DNA of 64,000 nt, from assembly GCF_964019585.1 (NCBI RefSeq), contig NZ_OZ026454.1:1364001-1428000 (forward strand), given 5' to 3'. A program made the position numbers and the translations under genes. This DNA is from Candidatus Mesenet endosymbiont of Agriotes lineatus (GTDB lineage Bacteria; Pseudomonadota; Alphaproteobacteria; Rickettsiales; Anaplasmataceae). The notes below the pieces were generated by a model. It did no database searches and was not told where the DNA came from. It was given only the letters and a program-made list of their open reading frames with translations. This document shows positions 9,308 to 26,597 of this stretch, piece after piece (position 1 is the first letter of the stretch; each line of letters begins with the position of its first letter).

Positions 9308-10786
9308 ATGAGAAGAAAAATTTTACTCTTATTGATAGTGAGTATTACTATTTTTACTAATGTTGCATATGCTAAAAAGTATATGTCAATAGAAGAAAAT
9401 ATACCATTAGTAGATGAACAAAAATTTCAAGAGAAGTCATCTAATGATGTTTATTATGAGAGTTTTGCTGATCTGGTTGAGCAGCTTGCTCCTGCTGTAG
9501 TCAATGTCTCAACTGAGCAGATAGTTAGAGATGAAAGCATAGGGTTCCCACAATTACCAGGTGGTTCACTCTTTGAGGAATTTAGAGAATTTTTTGAAAG
9601 AATAGAACCTTTTATGAATAGGAATCAAGATGTAAACAAGGAAGTTATATCTTTAGGTTCTGGCTTCATCATTGATGAAAGTGGAATAATTGTAACTAAC
9701 TACCATGTTATTGCTGACGCAAAAGAGGTTACAGTTACACTTAATGATAATACTCAAAATAAAGCAAGAATTTTAGGGAAAGATCCAAAAACTGATCTTG
9801 CAGTGTTGAAAATCGATACTGATAAGAAACTTTCGTTTGTGAGGTTTGGTAACTCTGATAAAGCAAGAGTTGGTGACCGTGTTATAGCTATAGGTAACCC
9901 TTTTGGGCTGGGTGGCTCTGTAAGTACTGGAATTGTATCTGCAATAGCTCGTAATATTAATATTGGTACTGTCAGTGACTTTATTCAAACTGATGCTGCT
10001 ATTAATAAAGGAAATTCTGGTGGGCCGTTATTTAATATGAATGGTGAGGTTATAGGCATTAATACTGCTATTTTCTCTCCTTCTGGAGGTAATGTAGGTA
10101 TTGGGTTTTCTATTCCTTCAGTTATTGTTGAACCGGTGATAAAGTTATTAAAAGAAAGCAAGAAAGTTGAACATGGGTGGGTTGGAGTAAAAGTTCAAGC
10201 AGTCACAAAAGAAATTGTTGATTCTCTAGGGCTAGAGGCTACACAAGGGGCGTTAGTTGCTGAAGTTATAAAAGGTAGTCCTGCTGACAAGGCTGGCATT
10301 AAGATTGGTGATATAATTATCGAATTTAACGAAATGAAGGTTACTAGAATGTCTCAGTTGCCTCAAGTTGTTTCTCGGGCAGAAGTTGGTAAAAAAGTTA
10401 ATGTAAAGCTATACAGAAAAGGTGAGGTAGTTGGTATCACAGTAAAGGTAGGCAAGATTCAAGATGATGAGAACCTTGCTAAAGAAGAAGACGATTTATA
10501 TTTTGACTATATTGGAATTACTGTTTCAAATTTGTCAAATGAATTCAAAAGAGAAAATGATGGGGTCAATGGTGTTGTTGTACTAAACGTTGATGTTAAA
10601 AGTAGTGCTTATGTTAAAGGTATAAGAAGAAGTGATGTAATTACCCACATAAACCAGAATGAAGTTAAAAATATTGATGAGTTTAAGAGGATAATTACAC
10701 AAGTAAAAAAAGAAGATAAAGAATCTGTGGCACTGCTTATAAAGCGCCAGAATAATAATCTTTATGTTACAATAAAACTTAAGTAA
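9308..10786 (+). CDS. degP: DegP/HtrA-type periplasmic serine protease
   Basis: Periplasmic chaperone-protease of 492 residues. I place the start at the ATG at 9308, not the upstream in-frame ATG at 9266, because it begins with a clean signal peptide (MRRKILLLLIVSITIFTNVAYA) and follows an AAGGAGCAAAGG ribosome-binding sequence inside the hflC end. The trypsin-like domain shows the triad His in TNYHVIADA, Asp in KTDLAVLKI and Ser in NKGNSGGPLF. Two PDZ domains follow, with GWVGVKVQAVTKEI at the first and a shorter, more diverged second one ending at the C-terminus. Linkage to hflKC groups envelope protein quality control genes. Confidence 0.95.
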   Translation: MRRKILLLLIVSITIFTNVAYAKKYMSIEENIPLVDEQKFQEKSSNDVYYESFADLVEQLAPAVVNVSTEQIVRDESIGFPQLPGGSLFEEFREFFERIEPFMNRNQDVNKEVISLGSGFIIDESGIIVTNYHVIADAKEVTVTLNDNTQNKARILGKDPKTDLAVLKIDTDKKLSFVRFGNSDKARVGDRVIAIGNPFGLGGSVSTGIVSAIARNINIGTVSDFIQTDAAINKGNSGGPLFNMNGEVIGINTAIFSPSGGNVGIGFSIPSVIVEPVIKLLKESKKVEHGWVGVKVQAVTKEIVDSLGLEATQGALVAEVIKGSPADKAGIKIGDIIIEFNEMKVTRMSQLPQVVSRAEVGKKVNVKLYRKGEVVGITVKVGKIQDDENLAKEEDDLYFDYIGITVSNLSNEFKRENDGVNGVVVLNVDVKSSAYVKGIRRSDVITHINQNEVKNIDEFKRIITQVKKEDKESVALLIKRQNNNLYVTIKLK

Positions 10787-10800
10787 TAACATACTCATAT

Positions 10801-11484
10801 ATGGATTTCAGTGAGATTATTAATTATAAGTTCAAAAACGATAAAATACTAAAGGAGGCCCTAACCCACCCAAGTGTTGGGCGTAAGCATGAAAATAGAG
10901 CCTTTAATTACCAAAGGCTAGAGTTTTTAGGTGACAGTATATTAAACATGGTTGTTTCTGAAATGCTATTTAAGCTTTTTCCTGAAGATAACGAAGGTTT
11001 TTTAGCTAAAAAGAAAGTTGCTTTAGTATGTGGTTTAACTTTAGGGGAAATTGCTGGTCAAATTGATTTAGGAAAATTTATCATTATGGCTGAAGGTGAG
11101 CGTCAAAGTGGTGGTGAATCTAACTTAAGAAATCTTGAAAATGCGTTAGAAGCCTTAATAGGAGCAATATATCTGGACTCAGGAATAAGAGCTGTAAAAA
11201 AGTTTATCTCAAAGTATTGGAAACCTCTTGCTAAGAATATGTTAGTCCCTCCTCAAGATGCAAAAACGATATTGCAAGAACTAGTCCAGGGTGAGAAGTT
11301 GCCCATACCTGTCTACAAAGTAGTAGAGCAGTTTGGCCCAGCACATAAACCAAATTTTAATATTGCAGTATACGTAGAAAAATATGGAGAAGTATCTGCT
11401 TGTGCTAGTAATAAAAAGCTGGCAGAGCAAAACGCTGCAGCACTAATGTTGGATAAAATTTATAAGCAAAAAAGTGAATCTTAA
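10801..11484 (+). CDS. rnc: Ribonuclease III
   Basis: Double-stranded RNA endonuclease for rRNA and mRNA processing. The 227-residue length is normal. The RNase III signature RLEFLGDSILNMVVSE is near residue 40, the second acidic site ENALEALIGAIYLDSG near residue 115, and a C-terminal dsRNA-binding domain spans about 150-222 (TILQELVQGEKLPIPVYKV, KKLAEQNAAALML). The 3' end overlaps ctaG by 11 bases. Confidence 0.96.
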   Translation: MDFSEIINYKFKNDKILKEALTHPSVGRKHENRAFNYQRLEFLGDSILNMVVSEMLFKLFPEDNEGFLAKKKVALVCGLTLGEIAGQIDLGKFIIMAEGERQSGGESNLRNLENALEALIGAIYLDSGIRAVKKFISKYWKPLAKNMLVPPQDAKTILQELVQGEKLPIPVYKVVEQFGPAHKPNFNIAVYVEKYGEVSACASNKKLAEQNAAALMLDKIYKQKSES

Positions 11485-12007
11485 AAGAAAAAGCCACACT
11501 GTTCTTTCTTTATTGTTCTTAGTTTTATCTATGTTGTCTTTAGCTTATGCCTCTGTACCGTTATATAAAGCTTTTTGCAAAGTAACAGGTTATGGTGGGA
11601 CGACAAAAAAAGTAAAATCTCTTGAGCTGACAAAAGATATAAAAAGTAAAAAAATAAAAGTTTATTTCAATGCTGATGTAATGCCCAGCCTGCCATGGAT
11701 TTTTAAACCAGAGCTGAGCTATACTGATGTGAGGACAGGAGAGCAAAAACTTATGTTTTACTATGTGGAGAATCTATCTAATAGCGCTATGAATGCGATG
11801 GCTGTATATAACGTCACACCTTACAAGGCTGGAAAATATTTCAATAAAATAGCTTGTTTCTGTTTTAATGAGCAAGTATTGCCGCCAAAAAAGAAAGTAA
11901 TCATGCCAGTATCTTTTTTTATAGATCCTGAAATTGCAGCAGATCCAGAAACATCTGACGTAGAGGAAATAACACTATCTTATACATTTTTTGAATTAAA
12001 AAAATAG
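11474..12007 (+). CDS. ctaG: Cytochrome c oxidase assembly protein CtaG/Cox11
   Basis: Inserts copper into the Cu-B site of cytochrome c oxidase subunit I. The protein has 177 residues: one N-terminal membrane anchor (about residues 9-28) and a periplasmic beta-sandwich domain. The copper-binding CFCF pair is present in KIACFCFNEQVLPP, and the segment ASVPLYKAFCKVTGYGGTT is diagnostic of Cox11. The start is a GTG at 11474 inside the end of rnc; no better ATG exists upstream of the membrane anchor. Confidence 0.94.
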   Translation: MNLKRKSHTVLSLLFLVLSMLSLAYASVPLYKAFCKVTGYGGTTKKVKSLELTKDIKSKKIKVYFNADVMPSLPWIFKPELSYTDVRTGEQKLMFYYVENLSNSAMNAMAVYNVTPYKAGKYFNKIACFCFNEQVLPPKKKVIMPVSFFIDPEIAADPETSDVEEITLSYTFFELKK

Positions 12008-12027
12008 ATAGCATAAAACAAAATTTC

Positions 12028-12306
12028 TCATTTATTTAATCGATATTCATCTTGTGTATATAGATTAAGGGAAATTGCATGTATTAGCTTTATTTCTTCT
12101 TCTAATATTTTATATATCAATTTGTGCCTAGCTAAAGAGGTCATATTGCTAAAATCATCAGAAACAACTATCAATTTAATATGAGAAGTTGCAGATTGTG
12201 AAACAAAGTGATGTCCAGCATGATCGCTAGATTCATCAATAACACTAATATAGTGAGCATTGATTGCACTGTTTATTTTTTTTTCTATCTCTTGCGTTAT
12301 ATTCAT
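12028..12306 (-). CDS. BolA family protein
   Basis: A 92-residue BolA/YrbA-type protein. The pattern [13 protein letters not shown]...[28 protein letters not shown] fits the class II KH-like BolA fold, which partners monothiol glutaredoxins in Fe-S and redox regulation. It is encoded directly after pdhB on the same strand and overlaps its stop by four bases (12303-12306), so the two are probably co-translated. It is convergent with ctaG. Confidence 0.88.
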   Translation of the reverse strand: MNITQEIEKKINSAINAHYISVIDESSDHAGHHFVSQSATSHIKLIVVSDDFSNMTSLARHKLIYKILEEEIKLIHAISLNLYTQDEYRLNK

Positions 12307-13307
12307 AAAAACCTTTGTCTAAAACATACTTGTTTTGCTGCATTTACTATATCCTCAACTTGTGGCAGCGCTTTGTACTCCAAATTTGCTGCATACGGCA
12401 AAGGTACATCTTTGGCAGCAACACGCGCAACCGGTGCATCTAGATAATCAAACGCTTCCTCCATCATAAGAGCAGCAAGCTCTGCCCCTATTCCAGCAAA
12501 TCCCCATCCCTCTTCAACGCTAACAAGTCTACTTGTTTTGCGTACGGAATTTATAATAACGTTGGTATCCAGTGGCCTTAAGGTCCTAAGATCGATAACC
12601 TCAGCATCAATTCCAGCAGCTGATAGTATATCTGCTGCTTCTAGTGCATCTTTCACTTTTAGCGAAAAAGCAGTAATAGTTACGTCATTTCCTTGCCTAA
12701 GCACTGATGCCTTACCAATTTCTACAGTATAATGATTATTTGATAGTTCAGAATCTAAAATTTCATGCTCATGACCATAAGCTATTTCATGTTCTAAAAA
12801 TATAATAGGGTTTGGATCACGAATTGCAGCTTTTAGAAGGCCTCTGCAGTCAGAAGCAAAATAAGGTGCAATGACTTTAAGGCCAGGAATATGGGAATAC
12901 CAAGAAGCAAAACATTGTGAGTGTTGAGCAGCAACTCGTGCAGCAGAAGCGTTTGGCCCGCGAAAAACTATAGGGCAACCAAGCTGTCCTCCAGACATAT
13001 AGTTTGTTTTTGCTGCAGAATTGATAATTTGATCCATAGCCTGCAGAGCAAAATTAAAAGTCATAAACTCCACTATTGGTTTGAGCCCAGCAAAAGCTGC
13101 ACCTATCCCCAGCCCGGCAAAACCATGTTCAGTTATTGGAGTGTCTATCACCCTTTCGCTACCAAACTCTTTTAAAATACCCTTGGTGACTTTATAAGCT
13201 CCCTCATATTCTGCTACTTCTTCACCCATAATGAACACTAAAGGATCTTGCCTCATTTCCTCTTGTATAGCCTGACAAAGAGCTTCTCTTACAGTTAATT
13301 GAGCCAT
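12303..13307 (-). CDS. pdhB: Pyruvate dehydrogenase E1 component, beta subunit
   Basis: Forms the thiamine-pyrophosphate-dependent E1 heterotetramer with PdhA, which is not in this window. At 334 residues it matches the alphaproteobacterial PdhB core without an N-terminal lipoyl domain. Typical segments are [62 protein letters not shown] and DLRTLRPLD. It overlaps bolA downstream. The pdhC gene lies about 660 bases away on the opposite strand, so the complex is encoded in dispersed units. Confidence 0.97.
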   Translation of the reverse strand: MAQLTVREALCQAIQEEMRQDPLVFIMGEEVAEYEGAYKVTKGILKEFGSERVIDTPITEHGFAGLGIGAAFAGLKPIVEFMTFNFALQAMDQIINSAAKTNYMSGGQLGCPIVFRGPNASAARVAAQHSQCFASWYSHIPGLKVIAPYFASDCRGLLKAAIRDPNPIIFLEHEIAYGHEHEILDSELSNNHYTVEIGKASVLRQGNDVTITAFSLKVKDALEAADILSAAGIDAEVIDLRTLRPLDTNVIINSVRKTSRLVSVEEGWGFAGIGAELAALMMEEAFDYLDAPVARVAAKDVPLPYAANLEYKALPQVEDIVNAAKQVCFRQRFL

Positions 13308-13438
13308 ATAAATTAAGATTAGAACTAATTAATATAACATTTAAGTATCAAAAAACTATAATAAATATTATATTTTTATAGACTTAATTAAAAATATGGA
13401 TTAACATTATAATATTAATTTATTAATAAGGAGTTAAA

Positions 13439-13843
13439 ATGAAAGTATCTAAAATTATTCAAAAATTGAAACCAGGCCAAAAGGCTAAAGATTTTGCATA
13501 TGCTTTACCACATGTTGGTGCTGGTATAGTATTTGCATCTGCAGTTGTTGTGGTTGCGATGCAAGTAGCTTCTCACTTTAGTGAAAAAGCTGGTGAAATG
13601 GTAGGTAAGCTTGGAAGTGAAAAACTTTTCTACTATACTGCAGTTGTTGGTGCTTTAACAGCAATAGCTGGTATAGTTTATCTTACGCTTTATCGTACTA
13701 CAAGCAAGGCAAATAAGGAGTTGGAAAGTAGTAATCAAACTCTAAAAGCTGGAATTAATTTTGTAGCAAGTGCAGATGAAAGTACAACCCTCAAAGATGT
13801 GAAAGCAGGTCAAGTTTTTGCAGATGCAAAAGAAATAGCATAA
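13439..13843 (+). CDS. Small two-helix membrane protein of unknown function
   Basis: A 134-residue protein I do not recognise. A perfect AAGGAG ribosome-binding site lies 6 bases upstream of the ATG, and a strong terminator follows, so it is a well-formed single-gene transcription unit. The N-terminus is Lys-rich; predicted membrane helices lie at about residues 25-44 (HVGAGIVFASAVVVVAMQVA) and 65-88 (FYYTAVVGALTAIAGIVYLTLY). The C-terminal ~45 residues are hydrophilic. Its signals suggest high expression. It may be a lineage-specific envelope protein. Confidence 0.75.
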   Translation: MKVSKIIQKLKPGQKAKDFAYALPHVGAGIVFASAVVVVAMQVASHFSEKAGEMVGKLGSEKLFYYTAVVGALTAIAGIVYLTLYRTTSKANKELESSNQTLKAGINFVASADESTTLKDVKAGQVFADAKEIA

Positions 13844-13872
13844 TCATCATAAGCTTAAAGCCAAAGTTACTT

Positions 13873-13900
13873 AAAGAGGTAACACTAGTTACCTCTTTTA
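13873..13900 (+). terminator. Rho-independent terminator after the small membrane protein
   Basis: A perfect 11-bp stem (AAAGAGGTAAC paired with GTTACCTCTTT) with a 4-base loop ACTA, followed by a short T-rich tail. It starts 30 bases after the stop codon at 13843. Confidence 0.85.
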
Positions 13901-13968
13901 TCCCCCCACTTACTTAATCTTTACAAAAATAAAGAGTTACATTAACATAAAACAAATTTTATGTTTGA

Positions 13969-15177
13969 ATGATGAATCTAAATAAGAAGTTCATAGAAAT
14001 AATAATGCCAGCGCTTTCACCAACAATGAGCAAGACTGGTGGCAAAATAGTCAAATGGCTAAAAAAAGAAGGAGATAAAGTTAAATACGGTGAAGTTATT
14101 GCCGAGGTAGAAACCGACAAAGCTGTAATGGAGATGGAATCAGCAGATGATGGGGTTATGGCTAAAATTTTATCCCCAGAAGGAGTAAGCGGTGTTCCAG
14201 TGAAGCAGGTGATTGCTGTTATGGCTTCAAAAGAGGAATATATTAGCTCTGTAGATGAATATATTAAAAATCTAAACCAACCTAATATTCAAAACCAACC
14301 TAGTGAAATAATAAATGAAAAACATGAAACTATTGAAAAAAAAGTGGTAGAAACAAGTTGTGGAAGAATTAAAGCCAGCCCTTTAGCGAAAGTTATAGCA
14401 GAAAAAGAAAACATAGATTTAAAATCTATAAAAGGTACTGGCCCTTACGGGCGTATAATTAAAGCTGATGTGCTTGAGGCAAATAGTGCAAAAAGTATAG
14501 AAAATGAAGGAATTATTGAAATAAGCAGTATGCGGCAGGTTATAGCACAACGCCTACTTGAAGCAAAGCAAACCATTCCGCATTTCTATTTAACAATAGA
14601 CTGCCAAATCGATAAACTGCTAAAGCTTAGAGAGGAAATCAATTCATCTGGCAGTAAGATTACAATCAATGATTTTATCATAAAAGCAGTTGCTCTTAGT
14701 ATGGAGAAATTTCCAGAAGTAAATGCATCATGGGCAGGAGATAAAATACTTAAGTATTCTACTGTAGACATCTCAGTGGCAGTGGCGCTGGAAGATGGGC
14801 TTATTACGCCTATTGTTAAAAACGCTAACCAAAAAAATATATCGGCTATATCAAGAGAGGTAAAAGAGCTGATAAGTAGAGCAAAATCTGGGAAATTAAA
14901 ACCTGAAGAATTTCAAGGTGGAGGATTTACTATTTCCAACCTCGGGATGTTTGGCATAAAACAATTCAGTGCGATAATCAACCCACCTCAATCATGTATA
15001 ATGTCGGTGGGTGCATCTGAAAAAAGACCTGTTGTTGTGGACAATAAGATAGAAATAGCAAATATAGTGAGCATTACGCTTTCTGTTGACCATAGGACAG
15101 TTGATGGCGCGCTAGCAGCAAGATTTCTAAGTATCTTTAAATCCTACATAGAAGCGCCACTGCAAATGTTGTTATAA
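13969..15177 (+). CDS. pdhC: Pyruvate dehydrogenase E2, dihydrolipoamide acetyltransferase
   Basis: Core acetyltransferase of pyruvate dehydrogenase, 402 residues. One lipoyl domain lies at about residues 6-80 with the lipoylated Lys in VETDKAVMEME. A linker precedes a peripheral-subunit-binding domain (ASPLAKVIAEKENIDLKSIKGTGPYGRI, about 133-165). The catalytic domain ends with the HxxxDG motif in LSVDHRTVDGALAARFL. No truncation was seen. It feeds acetyl-CoA to the TCA cycle, to which mdh in this window also belongs. Confidence 0.96.
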   Translation: MMNLNKKFIEIIMPALSPTMSKTGGKIVKWLKKEGDKVKYGEVIAEVETDKAVMEMESADDGVMAKILSPEGVSGVPVKQVIAVMASKEEYISSVDEYIKNLNQPNIQNQPSEIINEKHETIEKKVVETSCGRIKASPLAKVIAEKENIDLKSIKGTGPYGRIIKADVLEANSAKSIENEGIIEISSMRQVIAQRLLEAKQTIPHFYLTIDCQIDKLLKLREEINSSGSKITINDFIIKAVALSMEKFPEVNASWAGDKILKYSTVDISVAVALEDGLITPIVKNANQKNISAISREVKELISRAKSGKLKPEEFQGGGFTISNLGMFGIKQFSAIINPPQSCIMSVGASEKRPVVVDNKIEIANIVSITLSVDHRTVDGALAARFLSIFKSYIEAPLQMLL

Positions 15178-15202
15178 TAAAATTTCAAAAATATACAAAT
15201 TA

Positions 15203-15787
15203 TTATTTCTCCTGTTTTTTATACTCAGTACCCTTCCATGGAGAAAGACAGTCAAACATGCGAAAATCTTGTGCGAGATCTATAGGGTTATAAACAACTT
15301 TTTTAGCTTCTATGTCGTATTTTACCTCCTCATAACCAACAAGAGGAAAGTCCTTAAGCATTGGATGCCCCTTAAATCCATAATCTGAAAGAATGCGACG
15401 CAAGTCTGGGTGCCCGGTAAATTCTATACCATACATATCAAACACTTCACGCTCAAACCAAGATGCTGTGCTAAAAATATTAGTCACTGTTGGGGGAGAG
15501 TCATTCTCTCCTATTTCAAGTTTTAAACACAATCTAACGTTGTGTACTATACTAAGAAGATTATATATTAGCTCAAAGCGTTTATCTTTTTGCGGGTAAT
15601 CGACAGCAAAAATATCAATTAATACCTCAAATCTACATTTTGGATTATCATGCAGTAAACTGAGATGCTCTGTAATTTTTTCTTTTGTAGACTTTCCTTC
15701 TAAAAAGAAATTGTCTTTTTTTATACAAACGGCATTGGTTATTGATTTAACACTTTTTAAAATCTCCTTTGTCATATATTTTTGCAC
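15203..15787 (-). CDS. nuoC: NADH-quinone oxidoreductase subunit C
   Basis: Peripheral-arm subunit of respiratory complex I, 194 residues. The family block ASWFEREVFDMYGIEFTGHPDLRRILSDYGFKGHPMLKDFPL is intact near the C-terminus. The first start is a GTG at 15787; an ATG at 15775 four codons later is an alternative, and neither has a clear ribosome-binding site. Other nuo genes are not in this window, so the complex I genes are dispersed. Confidence 0.94.
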   Translation of the reverse strand: MQKYMTKEILKSVKSITNAVCIKKDNFFLEGKSTKEKITEHLSLLHDNPKCRFEVLIDIFAVDYPQKDKRFELIYNLLSIVHNVRLCLKLEIGENDSPPTVTNIFSTASWFEREVFDMYGIEFTGHPDLRRILSDYGFKGHPMLKDFPLVGYEEVKYDIEAKKVVYNPIDLAQDFRMFDCLSPWKGTEYKKQEK

Positions 15788-16159
15788 TGTTTTTAATTTT
15801 GAGTTTAAAAAGATTAATCAAATTGTCAATTTTATAGAAGGAATATACAATTTTTGTGTTCTCATATATTTTTCTACATATACCATTTTTGCCTCTTCTG
15901 CCTCGTTTTTGATTATTCTCAATCAAGCTATTTTAAGATCAACAAGCCAATTATCAACTGAATATTGCATTTTATCAACTAATCACTTCCTTTTTGACTG
16001 CCTTTACAGTGCTCCTTCCTCTACCCCCTCCCCTTCCTTTACCACTCTTACATTTGCAACCAATAATGTACCTTAACCCAACAAATTCTACATACTTGTG
16101 AAAGTATAAAAAAACAAAAACCCTATCCTAACAGACAACAAACTTTAAAAAAATCATCT
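15788..16159. other. 372-base gap between nuoC and rpoBC
   Basis: AT-rich sequence between two minus-strand genes, with no convincing gene. A plus-strand frame of about 120 codons runs through it, but much of it overlaps nuoC antisense. It should hold the nuoC promoter and the rpoBC terminator. Just after the rpoBC stop, a weak 7-bp stem (CTTTAAA/TTTAAAG on the minus strand) is the only candidate terminator. Confidence 0.45.
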
Positions 16160-24439
<8,280 letters not shown>

Positions 24440-24477
24440 TTAAGTGTCTCAAAAATTAAAGTATAATTCAATTAATA

Positions 24478-24897
24478 TTACTCAAGTTCAACTTTAGATG
24501 CACCAGCACCTATAAGCATTTCTTTAATCTTTTCAGCCTCTTTTTCTGACATATTAGATACCACAGCTTTTGGCAATGACCCAATAAAATCCATAGCACC
24601 TTTTAAAGTCAGTTCACCCTGATTATAGCTTACTTTTATTTCCCTTATAGCTCTAATAATTGACACCTTTTTATCACTACCAAATTCTTTTAAAATAACA
24701 CTATATTCCTTTGCTTTTTCAACTGTAGGAGTTTCAGAATCATTTTTTACTGAACTTTGAGCAGGATGTACATACGAACCCATTGGAGGCAATCCCAATT
24801 CATTCTCTAATCCCTTAGCAAGCTCAGAGGCTCCCAACAAATCTAAAGAAAGTATTTGTTTTAACAAAGATTCTTTTTCATTAATTTCACTATTCAT
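24478..24897 (-). CDS. rplL: 50S ribosomal protein L7/L12
   Basis: The ribosomal stalk protein that recruits and stimulates translational GTPases. The protein has 139 residues: an N-terminal dimerisation part (LLKQILSLDLLGASELAKGLENELG), a linker, and the C-terminal domain (YSVILKEFGSDKKVSIIRAIREI...). The usual loop-helix GLGLKEAK of the factor-binding face is replaced by NQGELTLKGAM, slightly longer and divergent. A GAGG ribosome-binding site lies upstream of the ATG. It lies between rplJ and rpoBC, as in most bacteria. Confidence 0.93.
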   Translation of the reverse strand: MNSEINEKESLLKQILSLDLLGASELAKGLENELGLPPMGSYVHPAQSSVKNDSETPTVEKAKEYSVILKEFGSDKKVSIIRAIREIKVSYNQGELTLKGAMDFIGSLPKAVVSNMSEKEAEKIKEMLIGAGASKVELE

Positions 24898-24927
24898 AAC
24901 AACAACCTCAATAATAATTAAAGACTT

Positions 24928-25431
24928 TTATTTAGAGTTTAAAACTCTGAACACCCTACTAGCAGGTAAATTTAAAAGATAAGCTAACCTATTAGGAACC
25001 ATAAGTATTAAACGTATTATCTTAATACGCATCTCATCTAAAGAAGGTAATTTAGCTAATGCAACAACATCATCTTTAGTCAATAATCGATCTAAATTAG
25101 CTGCACAAACTATAGACACTCCTTCGCGATCATTATTAATAAAATTAACTAGAACTTTTACAGTTGCTATCATATCAGATGAATATATTATTGCAACCGG
25201 ACCGATAAACTTATTAAGTAAAAAATTAAACTTACCTATTTGAACAATAGCTATACGAGCTAAGCTATTTTTTACAACAAGAAAACCACCACCTGTAGAT
25301 TTTATTTCATTTCTTAAGTTAATTGAATCATCTGCAGCAAGATAATTAAAATTAACTAAAATCACAAAACTATTTTGAGATATAATATTTGTTAAATTAT
25401 TCAAATGCTTTTGTTTACAACTACGCTTCAC
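24928..25431 (-). CDS. rplJ: 50S ribosomal protein L10
   Basis: Anchors L7/L12 dimers to the ribosome. I choose the GTG at 25431, giving 167 residues from VKRSCKQKHLNNL. It sits 7 bases after an AAGGAG sequence formed by the last codons of rplA, and the family starts at this point; the longer frame from 25470 would add a spurious leader. L10 features are FVILVNFNYLAADDSINLRNEI and GGGFLVVKNSLARIAI, and the C-terminal helix that binds L7/L12. It overlaps rplA by 11 bases, which implies translational coupling. Confidence 0.93.
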   Translation of the reverse strand: MKRSCKQKHLNNLTNIISQNSFVILVNFNYLAADDSINLRNEIKSTGGGFLVVKNSLARIAIVQIGKFNFLLNKFIGPVAIIYSSDMIATVKVLVNFINNDREGVSIVCAANLDRLLTKDDVVALAKLPSLDEMRIKIIRLILMVPNRLAYLLNLPASRVFRVLNSK

Positions 25432-26128
25432 TATAATACTCCTTAGAAAATATTTTTCCCACTTTACCAACCCTTAAAGATTTACCCATAGTTGAATTAA
25501 TAAAAATACTCTTAAAGTAATCCCCTTTTATACCGTTAGGTTTAACATCATTTATAGCTTTCACCAGGGCCATAAAGTTTGCAAACAAATCCTTAACACT
25601 AAATTGTATATTTCCTATTTTAGCATGAATAATACCGTACTTATCAGTTTTAAATTTAATTTGACCAGACTTTATAATGTTAACCATTCTTACAACTTCA
25701 GGTGTTACGGTGTTAAATTTTGGATCGGGCATAAGCCCCTTATGCCCGAGAATTTTAGCAACAGGCTTAATATATTCCACAAAATCATAAGTTGTAATAC
25801 ACCAATCAACATCCAGCAGCTTCCTATTTTCCTTCATAGAGTTAACCAATATAGAGTTAACCAAATCCTTACCGCCAATAACATCTGCTATACATTTTAA
25901 CTCCTTTAACAAATACTCATTATCAGTAAATACAGCAACCTTAATATTTTTTTCAGTACTTTTAGGTAAGACAACCACACCTCTAACCTGCTCTTCAGGC
26001 TTACGCACATCTACATTAAGCCTCACAGCAACGTCAACAGACTCAATAAATTTAGTTGATGAAGAACCCACAACCATCTTTAAACAATCAATAATATCAT
26101 AAGTTTGTAAATTACCTTGTTGCATCAA
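25421..26128 (-). CDS. rplA: 50S ribosomal protein L1
   Basis: Forms the L1 stalk at the E site and can repress its own operon. The 235-residue length fits. Typical segments are KFIESVDVAVRLNVDVRKPEEQVRGVVVLP, GHKGLMPDPKFNTVTPEV and KSGQIKFKTDKYGIIHAKIGN. It is encoded between rplK and rplJ; its final codons contain the ribosome-binding site for rplJ. Confidence 0.96.
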   Translation of the reverse strand: MMQQGNLQTYDIIDCLKMVVGSSSTKFIESVDVAVRLNVDVRKPEEQVRGVVVLPKSTEKNIKVAVFTDNEYLLKELKCIADVIGGKDLVNSILVNSMKENRKLLDVDWCITTYDFVEYIKPVAKILGHKGLMPDPKFNTVTPEVVRMVNIIKSGQIKFKTDKYGIIHAKIGNIQFSVKDLFANFMALVKAINDVKPNGIKGDYFKSIFINSTMGKSLRVGKVGKIFSKEYYSEA

Positions 26129-26139
26129 ATACCTATAAA

Positions 26140-26595
26140 TTAATCTTCTTCTAAACCTTCAACTTCTATGCCCATGGAACGAGCAGTACCTAACACCATT
26201 TTCAGTGCCGACTTCAATTCATTAATTTTCATATCAGACATCTTAAGCTTAGCTATACCGGTTAGCACTGATCTATTAATCTTAGATACAACTTCCTTGC
26301 CAGGGTTGCTTGTTCCCTTCGCTAAGCAAGTAGCCTGTTTCAATAAATCAGAAACTGCAGGTGCATTATTAACAAAAAGATCATAAGATTTGTTATCATA
26401 CACAATTACCCTCACTGCAATTGAATCCCCAATTTTATATTTATTACTATCACTAGTCATTTTATTAAAAGCTTCACAAAATTTAGGTATAGCAATACCA
26501 CGTGGACCAAGGACTGAAGCAATTTTAGGCCCTGGCATTGCCTTACCTACATTCATGCTTAACTTAACTCTAGATATAATAGTAGCACTTTTCAT
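26140..26595 (-). CDS. rplK: 50S ribosomal protein L11
   Basis: Part of the GTPase-associated centre. The start is the ATG at 26595 (MKSATIISRVKLSMNVGKAMPGPKIASVLG), preceded by AAAGGATTAATT. The longer open frame from 26649 only extends back into the nusG end. The protein has 151 residues, with the conserved GPRGIAI, KQATCLAKGTSNPGKEV and C-terminal GTARSMGIEVEG. The IVARVKLQI-type opening is diverged (ISRVKLSMNV). Confidence 0.95.
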   Translation of the reverse strand: MKSATIISRVKLSMNVGKAMPGPKIASVLGPRGIAIPKFCEAFNKMTSDSNKYKIGDSIAVRVIVYDNKSYDLFVNNAPAVSDLLKQATCLAKGTSNPGKEVVSKINRSVLTGIAKLKMSDMKINELKSALKMVLGTARSMGIEVEGLEED

Positions 26596-26597
26596 AA

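Noticed and set aside
15711-16076. Plus-strand 121-codon frame with hydrophobic stretches after pdhC
   Set aside because: Its first part is antisense to nuoC, it has no ribosome-binding site, and its composition is that of translated AT-rich antisense DNA.
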